From NCBI RefSeq assembly GCF_026191115.1, contig NZ_JAPHOT010000001.1, positions 1,741,501 through 1,805,500 on the forward strand: a stretch of DNA of 64,000 bases. The letters run 5' to 3'. The stretch comes from Legionella sp. PATHC035 (lineage in GTDB: Bacteria > Pseudomonadota > Gammaproteobacteria > Legionellales > Legionellaceae). The notes beneath the pieces are model-generated. The model was not told the DNA's origin. It did no database searches and worked only from the letters and a program-made list of their open reading frames with translations. How positions within the stretch are numbered: position 1 is the stretch's first letter; every line of letters starts with the position of its first letter. Below are positions 18,144 through 27,283 of the stretch, one piece after another. The position numbers and the translations under genes are program-made.

Positions 18144-18842
18144 ATGGGTCATTATTTGGTTATTGCAGCAAGCAGTGCAATTGGTCAATCGGTTACTACT
18201 TTGTTGACCAAGCGTGGCGACAAAGTATTTACCACGGCAAGGGATAACCATAAGATTAATCCTGACTTTATACTCGATGCCAGCAATTTTGATGCAGTTA
18301 CCGAAGTTTTTCATCAAGTGGGCAGCATTGATGGTGTTGTAAATTGCGCCGGTTCATTACTCTTGAAAAGTGCTCATGCGACAAGATTTGAAGACTTCCA
18401 GGCCTGCATTAATGCTTCGTTAACCACCTCATTTGCAACGGTCCGTGCTGCAGGTCTGGTGATGAAAAAAGGCGGTTCAGTAGTATTGATTTCATCGGCA
18501 GCCGCATTAGTTGGACTTGCAAATCACGAGGCGATTGCCGCCGCAAAGGCGGGAGTTATAGGTCTTGCTCAGGCAGCAGCAGCTACTTATGCCCCTAATA
18601 ATTTAAGAGTCAATGTGGTGGCACCAGGAATGGTCGCGAGCCCATTGACCTCTCCTTTGTTAACGAATCAATTAGCGCATAATGCATCCAAAGCAATGCA
18701 CCCTTTAGGACGCATTGGGACGCCAGAAGATATTGCTCAAGCGATTATATTTTTACTCAGTCCAGAAAATAACTGGATAACCGGGCAAGTTCTTGCGGTG
18801 GATGGAGGCTTAAGCCATGTCCGACCCAAGATGAAAATTTAA
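18144..18842 (+). CDS. short-chain dehydrogenase/reductase-like protein
   Basis: The 232-residue SDR fold has an N-terminal strand and turn YLVIAASSAIGQ where the cofactor glycine motif should be, NCAG in the NNAG position, a serine-rich strand VVLISSAAA, and a C-terminal VDGG. The usual YxxxK is replaced: the lysine is in AIAAAKAG, but the position four residues earlier is Ile, not Tyr. I recall the NHEAIAAAKAG type as recurring in an SDR subfamily near photolyases, so this may be a lineage feature and not damage. It lies 21 bp upstream of the Fe-S photolyase and probably shares its transcript. Confidence 0.8.
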   Translation: MGHYLVIAASSAIGQSVTTLLTKRGDKVFTTARDNHKINPDFILDASNFDAVTEVFHQVGSIDGVVNCAGSLLLKSAHATRFEDFQACINASLTTSFATVRAAGLVMKKGGSVVLISSAAALVGLANHEAIAAAKAGVIGLAQAAAATYAPNNLRVNVVAPGMVASPLTSPLLTNQLAHNASKAMHPLGRIGTPEDIAQAIIFLLSPENNWITGQVLAVDGGLSHVRPKMKI

Positions 18843-18863
18843 TTCACTAATAAAAAACAATTT

Positions 18864-20402
18864 ATGACAAAACTCTGCTTTATTTTAGGCGATCAATTGA
18901 GTGACACGTTGTCCGCACTAAGTGACATCAATAGGCATGATGATTGTATACTGATGTGTGAGGTTAAAGAAGAAGCAACTTATGTCAGTCACCATCCTAA
19001 AAAAATTGCCTTTTTGTTCTCGGCCATGCGTCATTTTGCTCAATCACTTAAAGATAAAGGGTATTGTGTTTACTACATCAAGTATGATGATCCAGATAAT
19101 CAGGGAAGTCTGATCAAAGAACTCATGCGGGCCGTTGAAAAAATAAAGCCCTCCGTAGTCAATCTTACAGAGCCAGGGGAATGGCGCATTCTTCAAATGT
19201 TTAAGGATCTGCAGAGCAAATTATCGGTTCCATTAAACATTTTCGAGGACAATCGCTTTCTATGCCCAATCAATGAATTTAAAGATTGGGCCAAAGGAAA
19301 AAAACAACTGCGCATGGAGTTTTTTTACCGGATGATGCGTCAAAAATATCGGATTTTAATCGATGACAAGGGCAATCCAATCGGGGGCTCTTGGAATTAT
19401 GATGTGCAAAATCGTAATCCTGCAAAAAACATTTCCTCATTTCCAGAACGCCTGGATTATCCAGAAGATGAGATTACCGCCGAAGTTTTGGAAGTAGTGA
19501 AAAAACATTTTTCAAAACATTTTGGTCAATTATACCCCTTTGATTTGGCAGTGACTCGTGCGGATGCGTTATCGGAAGCACATTATTTTATTGAGCATTG
19601 CCTCATCTCTTTTGGCAGCTATCAGGATGCCATGCTGACCAATGAAACCACTTTGTATCATTCAAAACTGTCGTTTTATCTTAATGTCGGGCTGTTATTA
19701 CCTATCGAACTATGTCGTTTTGCAGAACAAGCTTACCTAGAACAAAAGGCACCTCTTAATTCAGTAGAGGGATTTATCCGGCAGATTCTAGGCTGGCGAG
19801 AATACATTCGTGGTATTTATTGGCAATTTATGCCCGCCTACAAAGAAATGAATTACTTTCAGGCTACAAGAGATTTACCTGCTTTTTTCTGGGGAGCAAA
19901 TACTAACATGTTTTGTCTTCAGGAAGTAGTTCGCCAAACTTCCGTAGAAGCTTATTCGCATCATATCCAACGACTCATGATAACCGGTAATTTTGCATTA
20001 CTTGCGGGCATCAATCCAAAACAAGTCTGTGAGTGGTATCTTGCAGTTTATGCTGATGCCTATGAGTGGGTAGAACTCCCCAACACCCTAGGCATGGCAC
20101 TTTATGCCGATGGGGGCTTGATGGCAAGTAAGCCCTATGCTGCCAGTGGAAAATACATTCAACGCATGAGTAATTTTTGTGAATCATGCTCCTACAATCC
20201 CCATGATTCATTAGGAGAAAAAGCCTGTCCCTTTAATGCATTATATTGGAATTTTCTGAAACAAAATGAAGACAAGTTGAAACAGAATCCTCGACTTCAT
20301 TATGCTTACATGAATTGGCAAAAAATGGCCCCTGATAAACAAGAAGCCATACAGACTCAGGCACAAGAAATATTATCCGCTTTAGATTCAGGCCGTCTTT
20401 AG
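18864..20402 (+). CDS. Fe-S cluster photolyase/cryptochrome (PhrB-like, FeS-BCP)
   Basis: The 512-residue protein opens LCFILGDQLS, typical of the photolyase-related FeS-BCP family. Four cysteines (C351, C439, C442, C455) have the spacing of the 4Fe-4S ligands of Agrobacterium PhrB (350, 438, 441, 454). The C-terminal FAD domain includes EGFIRQILGWREYIRG and PNTLGMALYADGG. Family members repair (6-4) photoproducts with FAD and a ribolumazine antenna. Its 3' end overlaps the convergent tspO-like gene by 4 bp. The family is certain; whether it is a repair enzyme or a sensor is not shown by sequence alone. Confidence 0.92.
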   Translation: MTKLCFILGDQLSDTLSALSDINRHDDCILMCEVKEEATYVSHHPKKIAFLFSAMRHFAQSLKDKGYCVYYIKYDDPDNQGSLIKELMRAVEKIKPSVVNLTEPGEWRILQMFKDLQSKLSVPLNIFEDNRFLCPINEFKDWAKGKKQLRMEFFYRMMRQKYRILIDDKGNPIGGSWNYDVQNRNPAKNISSFPERLDYPEDEITAEVLEVVKKHFSKHFGQLYPFDLAVTRADALSEAHYFIEHCLISFGSYQDAMLTNETTLYHSKLSFYLNVGLLLPIELCRFAEQAYLEQKAPLNSVEGFIRQILGWREYIRGIYWQFMPAYKEMNYFQATRDLPAFFWGANTNMFCLQEVVRQTSVEAYSHHIQRLMITGNFALLAGINPKQVCEWYLAVYADAYEWVELPNTLGMALYADGGLMASKPYAASGKYIQRMSNFCESCSYNPHDSLGEKACPFNALYWNFLKQNEDKLKQNPRLHYAYMNWQKMAPDKQEAIQTQAQEILSALDSGRL

Positions 20403-20884
20403 GCTTGCGTATTAAGAATCCAAATGATCCCATTGAGATAACTTGCAAAAATAAGCCAGAAAAAATAGGGGGTTAGCAGTAAGGTAATTTCTTTTTGCTT
20501 ATTTTTGATGGTCATTAAAATAAGGGCTGCATTTAAAGCCACCATAACGACTATCCATAAAAAACTAAATCCCAACCAATGCAGTTGAAAAAAAAGTGGT
20601 GTACATAGCCAATTCATAATGAGTTGAATGAGATAAAGACGAAGCACTGTTTTATTTTGGGGCTTATGTCGATTTTGCCATAAAGTAAAACCAACAATTG
20701 CAAGAAAAGCATATAAGATTGACCACACCAGTGAAAACACCCATCCAGGAGGAGTTAGAATTGATTTATCTAGCCCTTCATACCAAGAATGGATATTCTC
20801 TTCGGTCAATAAACCTAAGAACAATCCAATGATCTCGAAAAATAAAATCCAAACAATCAGTTTAATTCCGCTGTCTTTACGCAA
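20399..20884 (-). CDS. tspO: TspO/MBR-family membrane protein
   Basis: The product is a five-helix membrane protein of the translocator/benzodiazepine-receptor family, which binds tetrapyrroles and is linked to light and oxygen stress. LTPPGWVFSLVWSILYAFLA is the family hallmark WxPPxWxFxxVWxxLY, and a WLCTPLFF segment follows. I prefer the TTG at 20884 (161 residues, family length), with GGAG about 9 nt before it and an 8-bp overlap with the preceding epimerase gene. Part of this gene was copied and has decayed at 1966-2134. Confidence 0.88.
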   Translation of the reverse strand: MRKDSGIKLIVWILFFEIIGLFLGLLTEENIHSWYEGLDKSILTPPGWVFSLVWSILYAFLAIVGFTLWQNRHKPQNKTVLRLYLIQLIMNWLCTPLFFQLHWLGFSFLWIVVMVALNAALILMTIKNKQKEITLLLTPYFFWLIFASYLNGIIWILNTQA

Positions 20885-21746
20885 AATGCTCTCTCCATAG
20901 TTGCATGAGTCCCTCTCGAAATGAAGGATACTGTAAAACAATATTAAGTTCGTTTTTTATTTTTAAATTAGACACACGACGATTGCTCCAATAGAACTCT
21001 TGCTCTCTTGGGGATAATGAAGCTTCTTCAAACGGGATTAAAGGCAATGGTGCTTGTTTCAATAACGAAGCAGCATAAGCATCAACCTCATGCGATGCAG
21101 CTGGCTCATCATCAGCGACATTGTAGGTAGATAAAGGATGCGGGATCTTTATTGAAGCAAGAAGCACGGACACAATATCATCAACATGGATACGCGAAAA
21201 GACCTGACCTTCTTTAAAAATACTGAACTTTTTCCCCGCTACAATTCGCTCAAGCGGATTTCTTTGCGGTCCATAAATTCCTGCTAGCCTGAAGATATGT
21301 AAAGGGAGTTGATTGCTTTCTGCATAAGAATACCATGCTTTTTCTGCTTGCAAACGTAAAATTCCAGTGGCGCTCTTGGGTTTACAAATACTCTCTTCAT
21401 CAACCCAGTTTCCTTGATAATCACCGTAGACACCCGTAGAAGAAAGATAGCCTAACCATTGAATATGCGCCCTATTCTCCCGAATCAATTCTGCATAAGA
21501 AGACAACACCAGATCACCCATTCGTGCATCAGGTGGGACACTCATCAGTAAATGAGTGGATTGGCTGAGGTAGTATTCTAGATCTGCAGCCTGAAAATCG
21601 ATCAGGGTGATTTTTGCAGGATGAGTCATCGCTTTTTGAGGGGCATGGCGTGTTGTTCCAACAACGTTAAACCCGAGTTGAATCAATCGCTGCGCGAGTC
21701 GATTTGCGGTATAGCCAAAGCCAAAAATAAAGAAAGATGGCGTCAT
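20877..21746 (-). CDS. NAD(P)-dependent epimerase/dehydratase-like protein (YeeZ type)
   Basis: The 289-residue extended SDR-like protein opens FFIFGFGYTANRLAQRL, a G-x-G-x-x nucleotide-binding start. It has YLSSTGVYGD, where the serine-threonine and tyrosine of the active site lie, and FRLAGIYGPQRNP, a substrate-domain signature of this group. The expected YxxxK is not obvious, as in YeeZ-like members. It begins at the last base of the phr gene stop, so the two are translationally coupled. The substrate is unknown. Confidence 0.8.
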   Translation of the reverse strand: MTPSFFIFGFGYTANRLAQRLIQLGFNVVGTTRHAPQKAMTHPAKITLIDFQAADLEYYLSQSTHLLMSVPPDARMGDLVLSSYAELIRENRAHIQWLGYLSSTGVYGDYQGNWVDEESICKPKSATGILRLQAEKAWYSYAESNQLPLHIFRLAGIYGPQRNPLERIVAGKKFSIFKEGQVFSRIHVDDIVSVLLASIKIPHPLSTYNVADDEPAASHEVDAYAASLLKQAPLPLIPFEEASLSPREQEFYWSNRRVSNLKIKNELNIVLQYPSFREGLMQLWREHFA

Positions 21747-23161
21747 TAGAGTTCCTTCTTTTTTAACTGATTGTAATAATTTAAAGCCCTCGTTCTGGCC
21801 TCATGATGATTAATAATTGGTCTTGGATAGTTTGTAGTTCGATAAATCTTCTCAGAATCAATAGCTTCCCAAGGTGCATGGATTGCTTGACTTTTTAATG
21901 GAGCAAGCTCCGGAACCCATTGACGAATATAGCTACCATCCGCATCAAATTTCTGACTTTGTAACACCGGATTGAAAATCCGGAAATAAGGGGCTGCATC
22001 GGCACCAGAGCCAGCCACCCATTGCCAACTCGCACTATTATTGGCTAAATCGGCATCGACAAGAGTATCTAAAAACCAATCGGCGCCCAAACGCCAATCA
22101 ATGAGCAAACCCTTGGTTAAGAATGATGCAGCAATCATACGGACACGATTGTGCATATAGCCTGTTGCCCATAACTCCCTCATGCCGGCATCGATTATTG
22201 GATAACCGGTCAAACCTTTTTGCCAACAAGCCAATAATTTCTCATCGTTGTGCCACGGAAATGCATCAAATTCATTCCTGAAATTCTCGAATGGAAGTTT
22301 TGGGAAATGATACAGTAAATACACTGAAAACTCTCGCCATCCCAATTCCGAGAGAAAATGGTCGGCAGATGATAAATCACATTTCGGATCGAGTTTTGCC
22401 AGTTCGATTGCCCGTACGATGGTCCATGGACTGATTTCACCAAAATGCAGGTGGGGTGATAAACGTGAAGTTGCATTTTTTATCGGAAAATCTCGACTTT
22501 TTTTATAATCATTCAGTTGATGTTCTACGAACTCAAGTAATTTTTGTTGCGCCCCCTCTTCTCCTGGAGTCCAATATTCTTTAAATCGCGCAGCCCAATC
22601 GATGGTAGGTAATAATTTCCACTCCAAAAGCTTATCGCTTTTCACTTCAATGCCCGCAGGTCGATGTTCTAAATGCATTGCCGCTTGCAGATTAAGATTT
22701 TGTTTACAGTGGTTCCAATAGGGCGTAAAAACTTTAAAATAATCACCGTTTTTATTTTTAATTGTCCAAGGTTCATGCAGCACACTTCCGTTAAAACTTA
22801 GGGCTTCGATACCCTGTTCCAACAAAGTTGCTTTAATCTTTTTATCACGCAAAATAGCAGCGGGATCATAACAGCGATTCCAATAGACTGAGCTCACAGA
22901 AATGTTTTTAATTAAGTCTAAAATAATCTCCAGGGGCTCGCCCTTGCGCAGAATAAGTTTCAATCCAAGTTGTGCCAGGGAGTTACTTAAAGAGGTCAGA
23001 CTATGATGAAGCCACCACGCTTGTGCTCCTCCTAAAACACTATTTTTTTCATCATAAATATACAGCGGGATCACAAACTGATGCCGAGAACAGGCCTCGA
23101 TAAACGCAGGGTTATCGTTTAATCTTAAATCGTAACGAAACCAGACTAATGCAATGGTCAT
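21746..23161 (-). CDS. phrB: deoxyribodipyrimidine photolyase, class I CPD type
   Basis: This flavoprotein splits cyclobutane pyrimidine dimers using light. The N-terminal antenna domain starts ALVWFRYDLRLNDNPAF, and the FAD domain carries TSRLSPHLHFGEISP, LGWREFSVYLLYHFP, GYPIIDAGMRELWATGYMHN and ASWQWVAGSGADAAPYFRIF, all diagnostic. Length 471 equals E. coli PhrB (472). It heads a minus-strand operon phr-epimerase-tspO convergent with the SDR/Fe-S photolyase pair, so both photoproduct classes may be covered from one locus. Confidence 0.97.
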   Translation of the reverse strand: MTIALVWFRYDLRLNDNPAFIEACSRHQFVIPLYIYDEKNSVLGGAQAWWLHHSLTSLSNSLAQLGLKLILRKGEPLEIILDLIKNISVSSVYWNRCYDPAAILRDKKIKATLLEQGIEALSFNGSVLHEPWTIKNKNGDYFKVFTPYWNHCKQNLNLQAAMHLEHRPAGIEVKSDKLLEWKLLPTIDWAARFKEYWTPGEEGAQQKLLEFVEHQLNDYKKSRDFPIKNATSRLSPHLHFGEISPWTIVRAIELAKLDPKCDLSSADHFLSELGWREFSVYLLYHFPKLPFENFRNEFDAFPWHNDEKLLACWQKGLTGYPIIDAGMRELWATGYMHNRVRMIAASFLTKGLLIDWRLGADWFLDTLVDADLANNSASWQWVAGSGADAAPYFRIFNPVLQSQKFDADGSYIRQWVPELAPLKSQAIHAPWEAIDSEKIYRTTNYPRPIINHHEARTRALNYYNQLKKKEL

Positions 23162-23453
23162 ATCAATCTCAAACAGAAAACGATAATTCCAAATGTATCA
23201 ATTTATCTAATAAATTAATAGAAATACGAAGAACCTTAAATCAATATCAAGATTTATTAGTGGAATAACATAAAAAACGGATTCAGTTTGAAAAAATTTT
23301 ATAATGAAAATCGCTAGTGTAAAACCCATCACCGCAAAATTACATGGAATTTTACTAGAGTCCAACCAGCGACATTCAGAAATGGACCAATGCGACTTCC
23401 ATAGCCTATAATTTTTCTCCATAACGCCCTATAAACAACGAAAGTCCATAATG

Positions 23454-24386
23454 CTACAACTGTAATTCACTCGAGGGAACGGACTCAACATCCCAATTGG
23501 CGTGGTGTTGTTTTAATCCTTTTTCAAGTGCTGGCGCAAGAAGCTGGGATAAATGGCTTTCCTTATAGTATTTTATGAAACGAGAAGCGTAAGCAAATCG
23601 CTCAGTATCCGATATTTTTTTATCCCTAAGATACTTCATAGCTTCCGAGCTTGCAGTGCTAGAAAAAAACCAATTTAAGCCCAATAGGCCGGATAAACCA
23701 CAGCATCTTGATGATTTATACTGATAATAATCTTTAATAACCGAAGCGATTTCACCAACTGACAGTTTAGGATAATTCTCTTTGCTGTTATACATAAAGC
23801 ACTCTCCGTGTTGTGCTTGCTCTCTAAATAGCTCTAATTTCGTTTTTTTTGTGCGGCCCGTTTGCTGGAAATTTGATTTTTCTGGTAGGTTGTTGGAGAG
23901 AGTTTGAAGCCTAATTGCTCCGTTTTCATGTTCTTGATATTTTTTGAGCGAGTCTAAAAATGAGTGAGTCATGATGGATGCTTCTTTTTTGTTGGCATCA
24001 AGATAAATAAGATTAATCTGTAGACTCCCTTTAAAGTCATCCAGCAAACCATCTTCTTTCATTTTATCAGCGACTTCAGGGACTAAAATTGAATTTTTAC
24101 TTTCATCAGTGACCCTTAGGTGCAAAGACAAATTTTCAAAAAACCTTAAGGTTTCAGTTTTTACCTGTTCAAGCCCCTGAAGGAGCGACTTTTTACCAGG
24201 CTTACCCGGGAATAGTACAGAAACTTTGCTGTTGTTCGGTAATTGGCTTAATTTTTTCTCACCATGGTAACAGACTATAACCTCATGATTTTGCTTTGCT
24301 TCTAATAATAACCATTCTTCGATGATTTTTTTTAGATTTGGCGGAACTGCTCTCTTTTTAAAAGGAACATATAAATAATGACTCAT
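23454..24386 (-). CDS. hypothetical protein, effector-like
   Basis: The 310-residue soluble protein matches no family I know. It has a basic N-terminus, a central stretch with a CFMYNS segment, a Cys-rich hydrophobic turn (SSRCCGLSGLLGLNWFFSS, about residues 226-244) and a helical end finishing ESVPSSELQL. That end has acidic and small residues as in many Dot/Icm signals. It is transcribed alone, with a 292-bp gap to phr that shows nothing notable. Confidence 0.5.
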   Translation of the reverse strand: MSHYLYVPFKKRAVPPNLKKIIEEWLLLEAKQNHEVIVCYHGEKKLSQLPNNSKVSVLFPGKPGKKSLLQGLEQVKTETLRFFENLSLHLRVTDESKNSILVPEVADKMKEDGLLDDFKGSLQINLIYLDANKKEASIMTHSFLDSLKKYQEHENGAIRLQTLSNNLPEKSNFQQTGRTKKTKLELFREQAQHGECFMYNSKENYPKLSVGEIASVIKDYYQYKSSRCCGLSGLLGLNWFFSSTASSEAMKYLRDKKISDTERFAYASRFIKYYKESHLSQLLAPALEKGLKQHHANWDVESVPSSELQL

Positions 24387-24860
24387 TCTAAAATCACCCC
24401 TTGAAATGTATCATTTAAGTAAAGTTTTGTAATAATTATACAAAAATAAAAAGCAAATGTATAGGATTTGATCTGCATGGAATAAAGATAGGCAACGCTG
24501 TTCGGAGTGACCCCTACCTGATGCCCTATTTGAAAAAGGCTTTTGCACTGTTCGTCTGCATTACTTTTACAGTATTCACTCTGATTGTGAGATCGTTGGC
24601 GTTGGTATATCCTCTATCCTAAGGAGGATTAGTTCACCACCTAAACCCATGTGGCAATTACTACAAGGTCATACACGCCCTTGTGAGCCTTTGATGATGA
24701 TTTTTCGAGGTGATTTAAATAACCACTGCTTTGCTGCTGTGCTCACTAATTTTCTCAGTCACTTCGCTCACTACGGGATGCATTCTTCTCTGCTCTGGTA
24801 AAAATTGACTCATGATTCGAGCAAAATGATGCATATCGACTGCTTCTTGTATTTTCGATT
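24387..24860. other. 474-bp gap without a clear gene
   Basis: The first 110 bp are AT-rich and probably hold the promoter of the leftward gene at 23454. On the minus strand, just after tolC, a short frame ends at 24715 (MHHFARIMSQFLPEQRRMHP region) and reads protein-like, but it has no convincing start. Nothing else is recognised. Confidence 0.4.
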
Positions 24861-26276
24861 TTACTTTTCCAAATTCGTTGAGGAAAAGAAACGTACCAAA
24901 TCTTTTAACACTTCCTGTTGCACTTGGGCATTTATCCAATTAAGTTTCACCTGGGTAGTTAATTGCTCTCGTTGATTCACAAGGAACAAAGTACTATCCC
25001 CTTCAGTGAATTTTTTTGTCTCTCCCTGCTGCACCTTTAGTGCCAAAGAGTATTCTTTTTTTAAGAAAGCGACTTGTTGACGCATTCTTCTAATCCCAAT
25101 ATAAAGATTGGTAAGTTCATTTCTAAGCTGCTCATACGTAAACTTTTTTTCCGCTCGTATTTGCTCCAGCTCACTTTGGGTACGAATTAATTTTCCTTTG
25201 GCTTCTCGTCGTAATACAGGAAATTTGAACGAAACGCCGATAAAAGCTGCCTGAGGAATTAACGCAGGATATCCGCCACTGCCGTTTTGCTTAAAAGTAG
25301 ATGCCGTAGCATCCAAATTAGGGAGCAACTCATTTCTCGCTAAATCACGCTTAAGTCTTATTATTTTTGAGTAGTTTCGCAGCTTCTGTAATGCAGGATG
25401 GCGAACTAACTGGGGGAAACCTTGGGCTGATTGACGTGGCTGCATCCAACTCTGGGAAGGCAGACTTTGTTCCGATGGAATTTTGGGGTTCCCTCGTTCA
25501 TCTCGATAATACAAAGATAAATTGATTGCAGCTTGTTCGAATATCATTCTCCCTTGATTAAGCAACTGCTCTCTTTGGACTATTTGTTGTGTGTTTTCAG
25601 TGATTGCAAGTCGCGCGAGATCGCCCTGATTTGCTTGCTGTTCAATGGCAACTTGTCGCTTTCGCGCTAATTTTAATAACTCTCTAAAGGTTTTTAATTG
25701 CCACCCTGCTTCTACCCATTGCCAATAGGCTTTAATCGTCTCCTGATATATCTTAATTTTTATTGCTTCCATGTCGTGTTTTTTCAACTCAATGGACTCA
25801 GCGGTGGTTAATAAATCGGTTCGCTCCTTATCAATCAATCGATCTCGAAGTAAAGGTAATGATAAGCCGGCTCGGTATTCTCCACCTGAATTCGTTAGAT
25901 AATTTTGATAATAGATAGGCCAGTCCCCATTTCCATTTCGATACCCAGCAAATAATTGGACTCCATTATAAAAAGTAGGAACACTAATCTGGGCATCTCC
26001 ATAATTATTAATATAACCACCTGCTGGCTGAGATCGAGTGCTTGCATCAAGAGAGGGGTCGAACTTTCCCAATGCACTCAAATGTGCGCCTTGAGCCTTT
26101 GTAATTTCCAAACGTGCTATTTTAATTTTGGGATAATACTGAGTAACGCTCTGAAGCACCTTATCCAGGGTTAATTGATGGTCTTCACTAGCCACACTGA
26201 CAACCGAGGGAAGACAACACATCAAACCTAAAATGAGCTGATATTTAAGACCAGTATGAGTAAAAAATCGAATCAT
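24861..26276 (-). CDS. TolC-like outer membrane efflux/secretion protein
   Basis: This protein forms the outer-membrane channel of a tripartite exporter. I choose the ATG at 26276, which overlaps the hlyD stop as ATGA and is followed by a signal peptide (MIRFFTHTGL... LGLMCCLPSVVSVAS). A longer frame upstream would duplicate hlyD sequence. The mature part has two coiled-coil repeats (about residues 130-250 and 340-450), the usual TolC arrangement, with LSLPLLRDRL and GVSFKFPVLRREAKG in the two strand segments. It is last in a three-gene operon. Confidence 0.88.
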   Translation of the reverse strand: MIRFFTHTGLKYQLILGLMCCLPSVVSVASEDHQLTLDKVLQSVTQYYPKIKIARLEITKAQGAHLSALGKFDPSLDASTRSQPAGGYINNYGDAQISVPTFYNGVQLFAGYRNGNGDWPIYYQNYLTNSGGEYRAGLSLPLLRDRLIDKERTDLLTTAESIELKKHDMEAIKIKIYQETIKAYWQWVEAGWQLKTFRELLKLARKRQVAIEQQANQGDLARLAITENTQQIVQREQLLNQGRMIFEQAAINLSLYYRDERGNPKIPSEQSLPSQSWMQPRQSAQGFPQLVRHPALQKLRNYSKIIRLKRDLARNELLPNLDATASTFKQNGSGGYPALIPQAAFIGVSFKFPVLRREAKGKLIRTQSELEQIRAEKKFTYEQLRNELTNLYIGIRRMRQQVAFLKKEYSLALKVQQGETKKFTEGDSTLFLVNQREQLTTQVKLNWINAQVQQEVLKDLVRFFSSTNLEK

Positions 26277-27283
26277 GACGGATTCTTCCCTGGAGTACTT
26301 AACGAATTCTTTTCTGGAGTACTTTCGGGCGGAAAGCCATTGAATTGGCGCCACAATTCATACCATAATGGGACTTGGCCTAATTGAACCCAACCATGAA
26401 CACGCACACCTTGCCTTAAAAATCGAGGTTGAGGCCAAGGCTCATCCGGGACAATGACCGCACGAAATAACCCCATGCCATTGTCGGTGGGATCTATAAA
26501 AGCTACCGTACCACCAAAGGTACCTACAGCAATTTCTGGCCAACCTCTAAATTGGATTGCAGGCCATCCTTCAAACTGTAATCGAGCTTTTTGATGAAGT
26601 TGAACAAACGGAATATCATTGCCATCAATCCATAACTCCACCGCGCGCGATTGGGTGTCGGGAATAATTTGCGCCAAAACATCTCCTGCTTTAATAACGA
26701 CACTCTCTTGACCGGTCAACCGTTTAAAAATTACTCCCGCCACATGTGCTTTGATAAGTTGTGTTTGCTGACGGGCGATGCGCACATCAACATCGACTAG
26801 ATCAATATTTGCCTGCGCTAACTCACTTTGGTATTTCGAGTATTCAATTTGTGCCAATTCAAACTGACGCTTTGAATTAATTCCTTGCTGATACAATCTT
26901 TTTTGACGCTCTAGATTGGCTTTTCCGGCGATTATGGATTGCTGCGCTGCCTGTATGCGCAGTTCGATAGCTTTTTTTTCTAATTCCAATCGCTTCAATA
27001 ATTGAGGATCAATATCGCTGATTTCAACGATAAGATCGCCAGGCTCTACCTTCATTCCCTCATCAACATACCATTTTTTAATGCGTCCATTGATTGGTGA
27101 GTTCAATGTATGAAGTCGTTCAGTCGGGGAATAAGCAATCACCTTTCCATTGCCAAGGGCAAACTGTTGCCATGGAGTAAAAATTAAAAACAAAATGAGA
27201 ATCAATGCAATAAGAACAATGATTTTGGCGATTCTTTGGGGCTTGGGAAGTTTGGCAATCATCGTATAGGCATGTAATTTCAT
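26273..27283 (-). CDS. HlyD-family periplasmic adaptor
   Basis: The 336-residue membrane fusion protein has one N-terminal transmembrane helix (IVLIALILILFLIFTP), then lipoyl halves (LNSPINGRIKKWYVDEGMKV and AHVAGVIFKRLTGQESVVI) around a coiled coil of about 90 residues, then a beta-barrel. It overlaps both neighbours by 4 bp and so is tightly coupled to the ABC and TolC subunits. It should bridge the inner membrane ABC protein to TolC. The cargo is unknown. Confidence 0.9.
   Translation of the reverse strand: MKLHAYTMIAKLPKPQRIAKIIVLIALILILFLIFTPWQQFALGNGKVIAYSPTERLHTLNSPINGRIKKWYVDEGMKVEPGDLIVEISDIDPQLLKRLELEKKAIELRIQAAQQSIIAGKANLERQKRLYQQGINSKRQFELAQIEYSKYQSELAQANIDLVDVDVRIARQQTQLIKAHVAGVIFKRLTGQESVVIKAGDVLAQIIPDTQSRAVELWIDGNDIPFVQLHQKARLQFEGWPAIQFRGWPEIAVGTFGGTVAFIDPTDNGMGLFRAVIVPDEPWPQPRFLRQGVRVHGWVQLGQVPLWYELWRQFNGFPPESTPEKNSLSTPGKNPS

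Noticed and set aside
24715-24939. A 74-codon minus-strand frame overlapping the end of tolC, protein-like near its end
   Set aside because: It begins inside tolC in another frame, has no ribosome-binding site, and I see no family. It could be a gene tail but cannot be supported.
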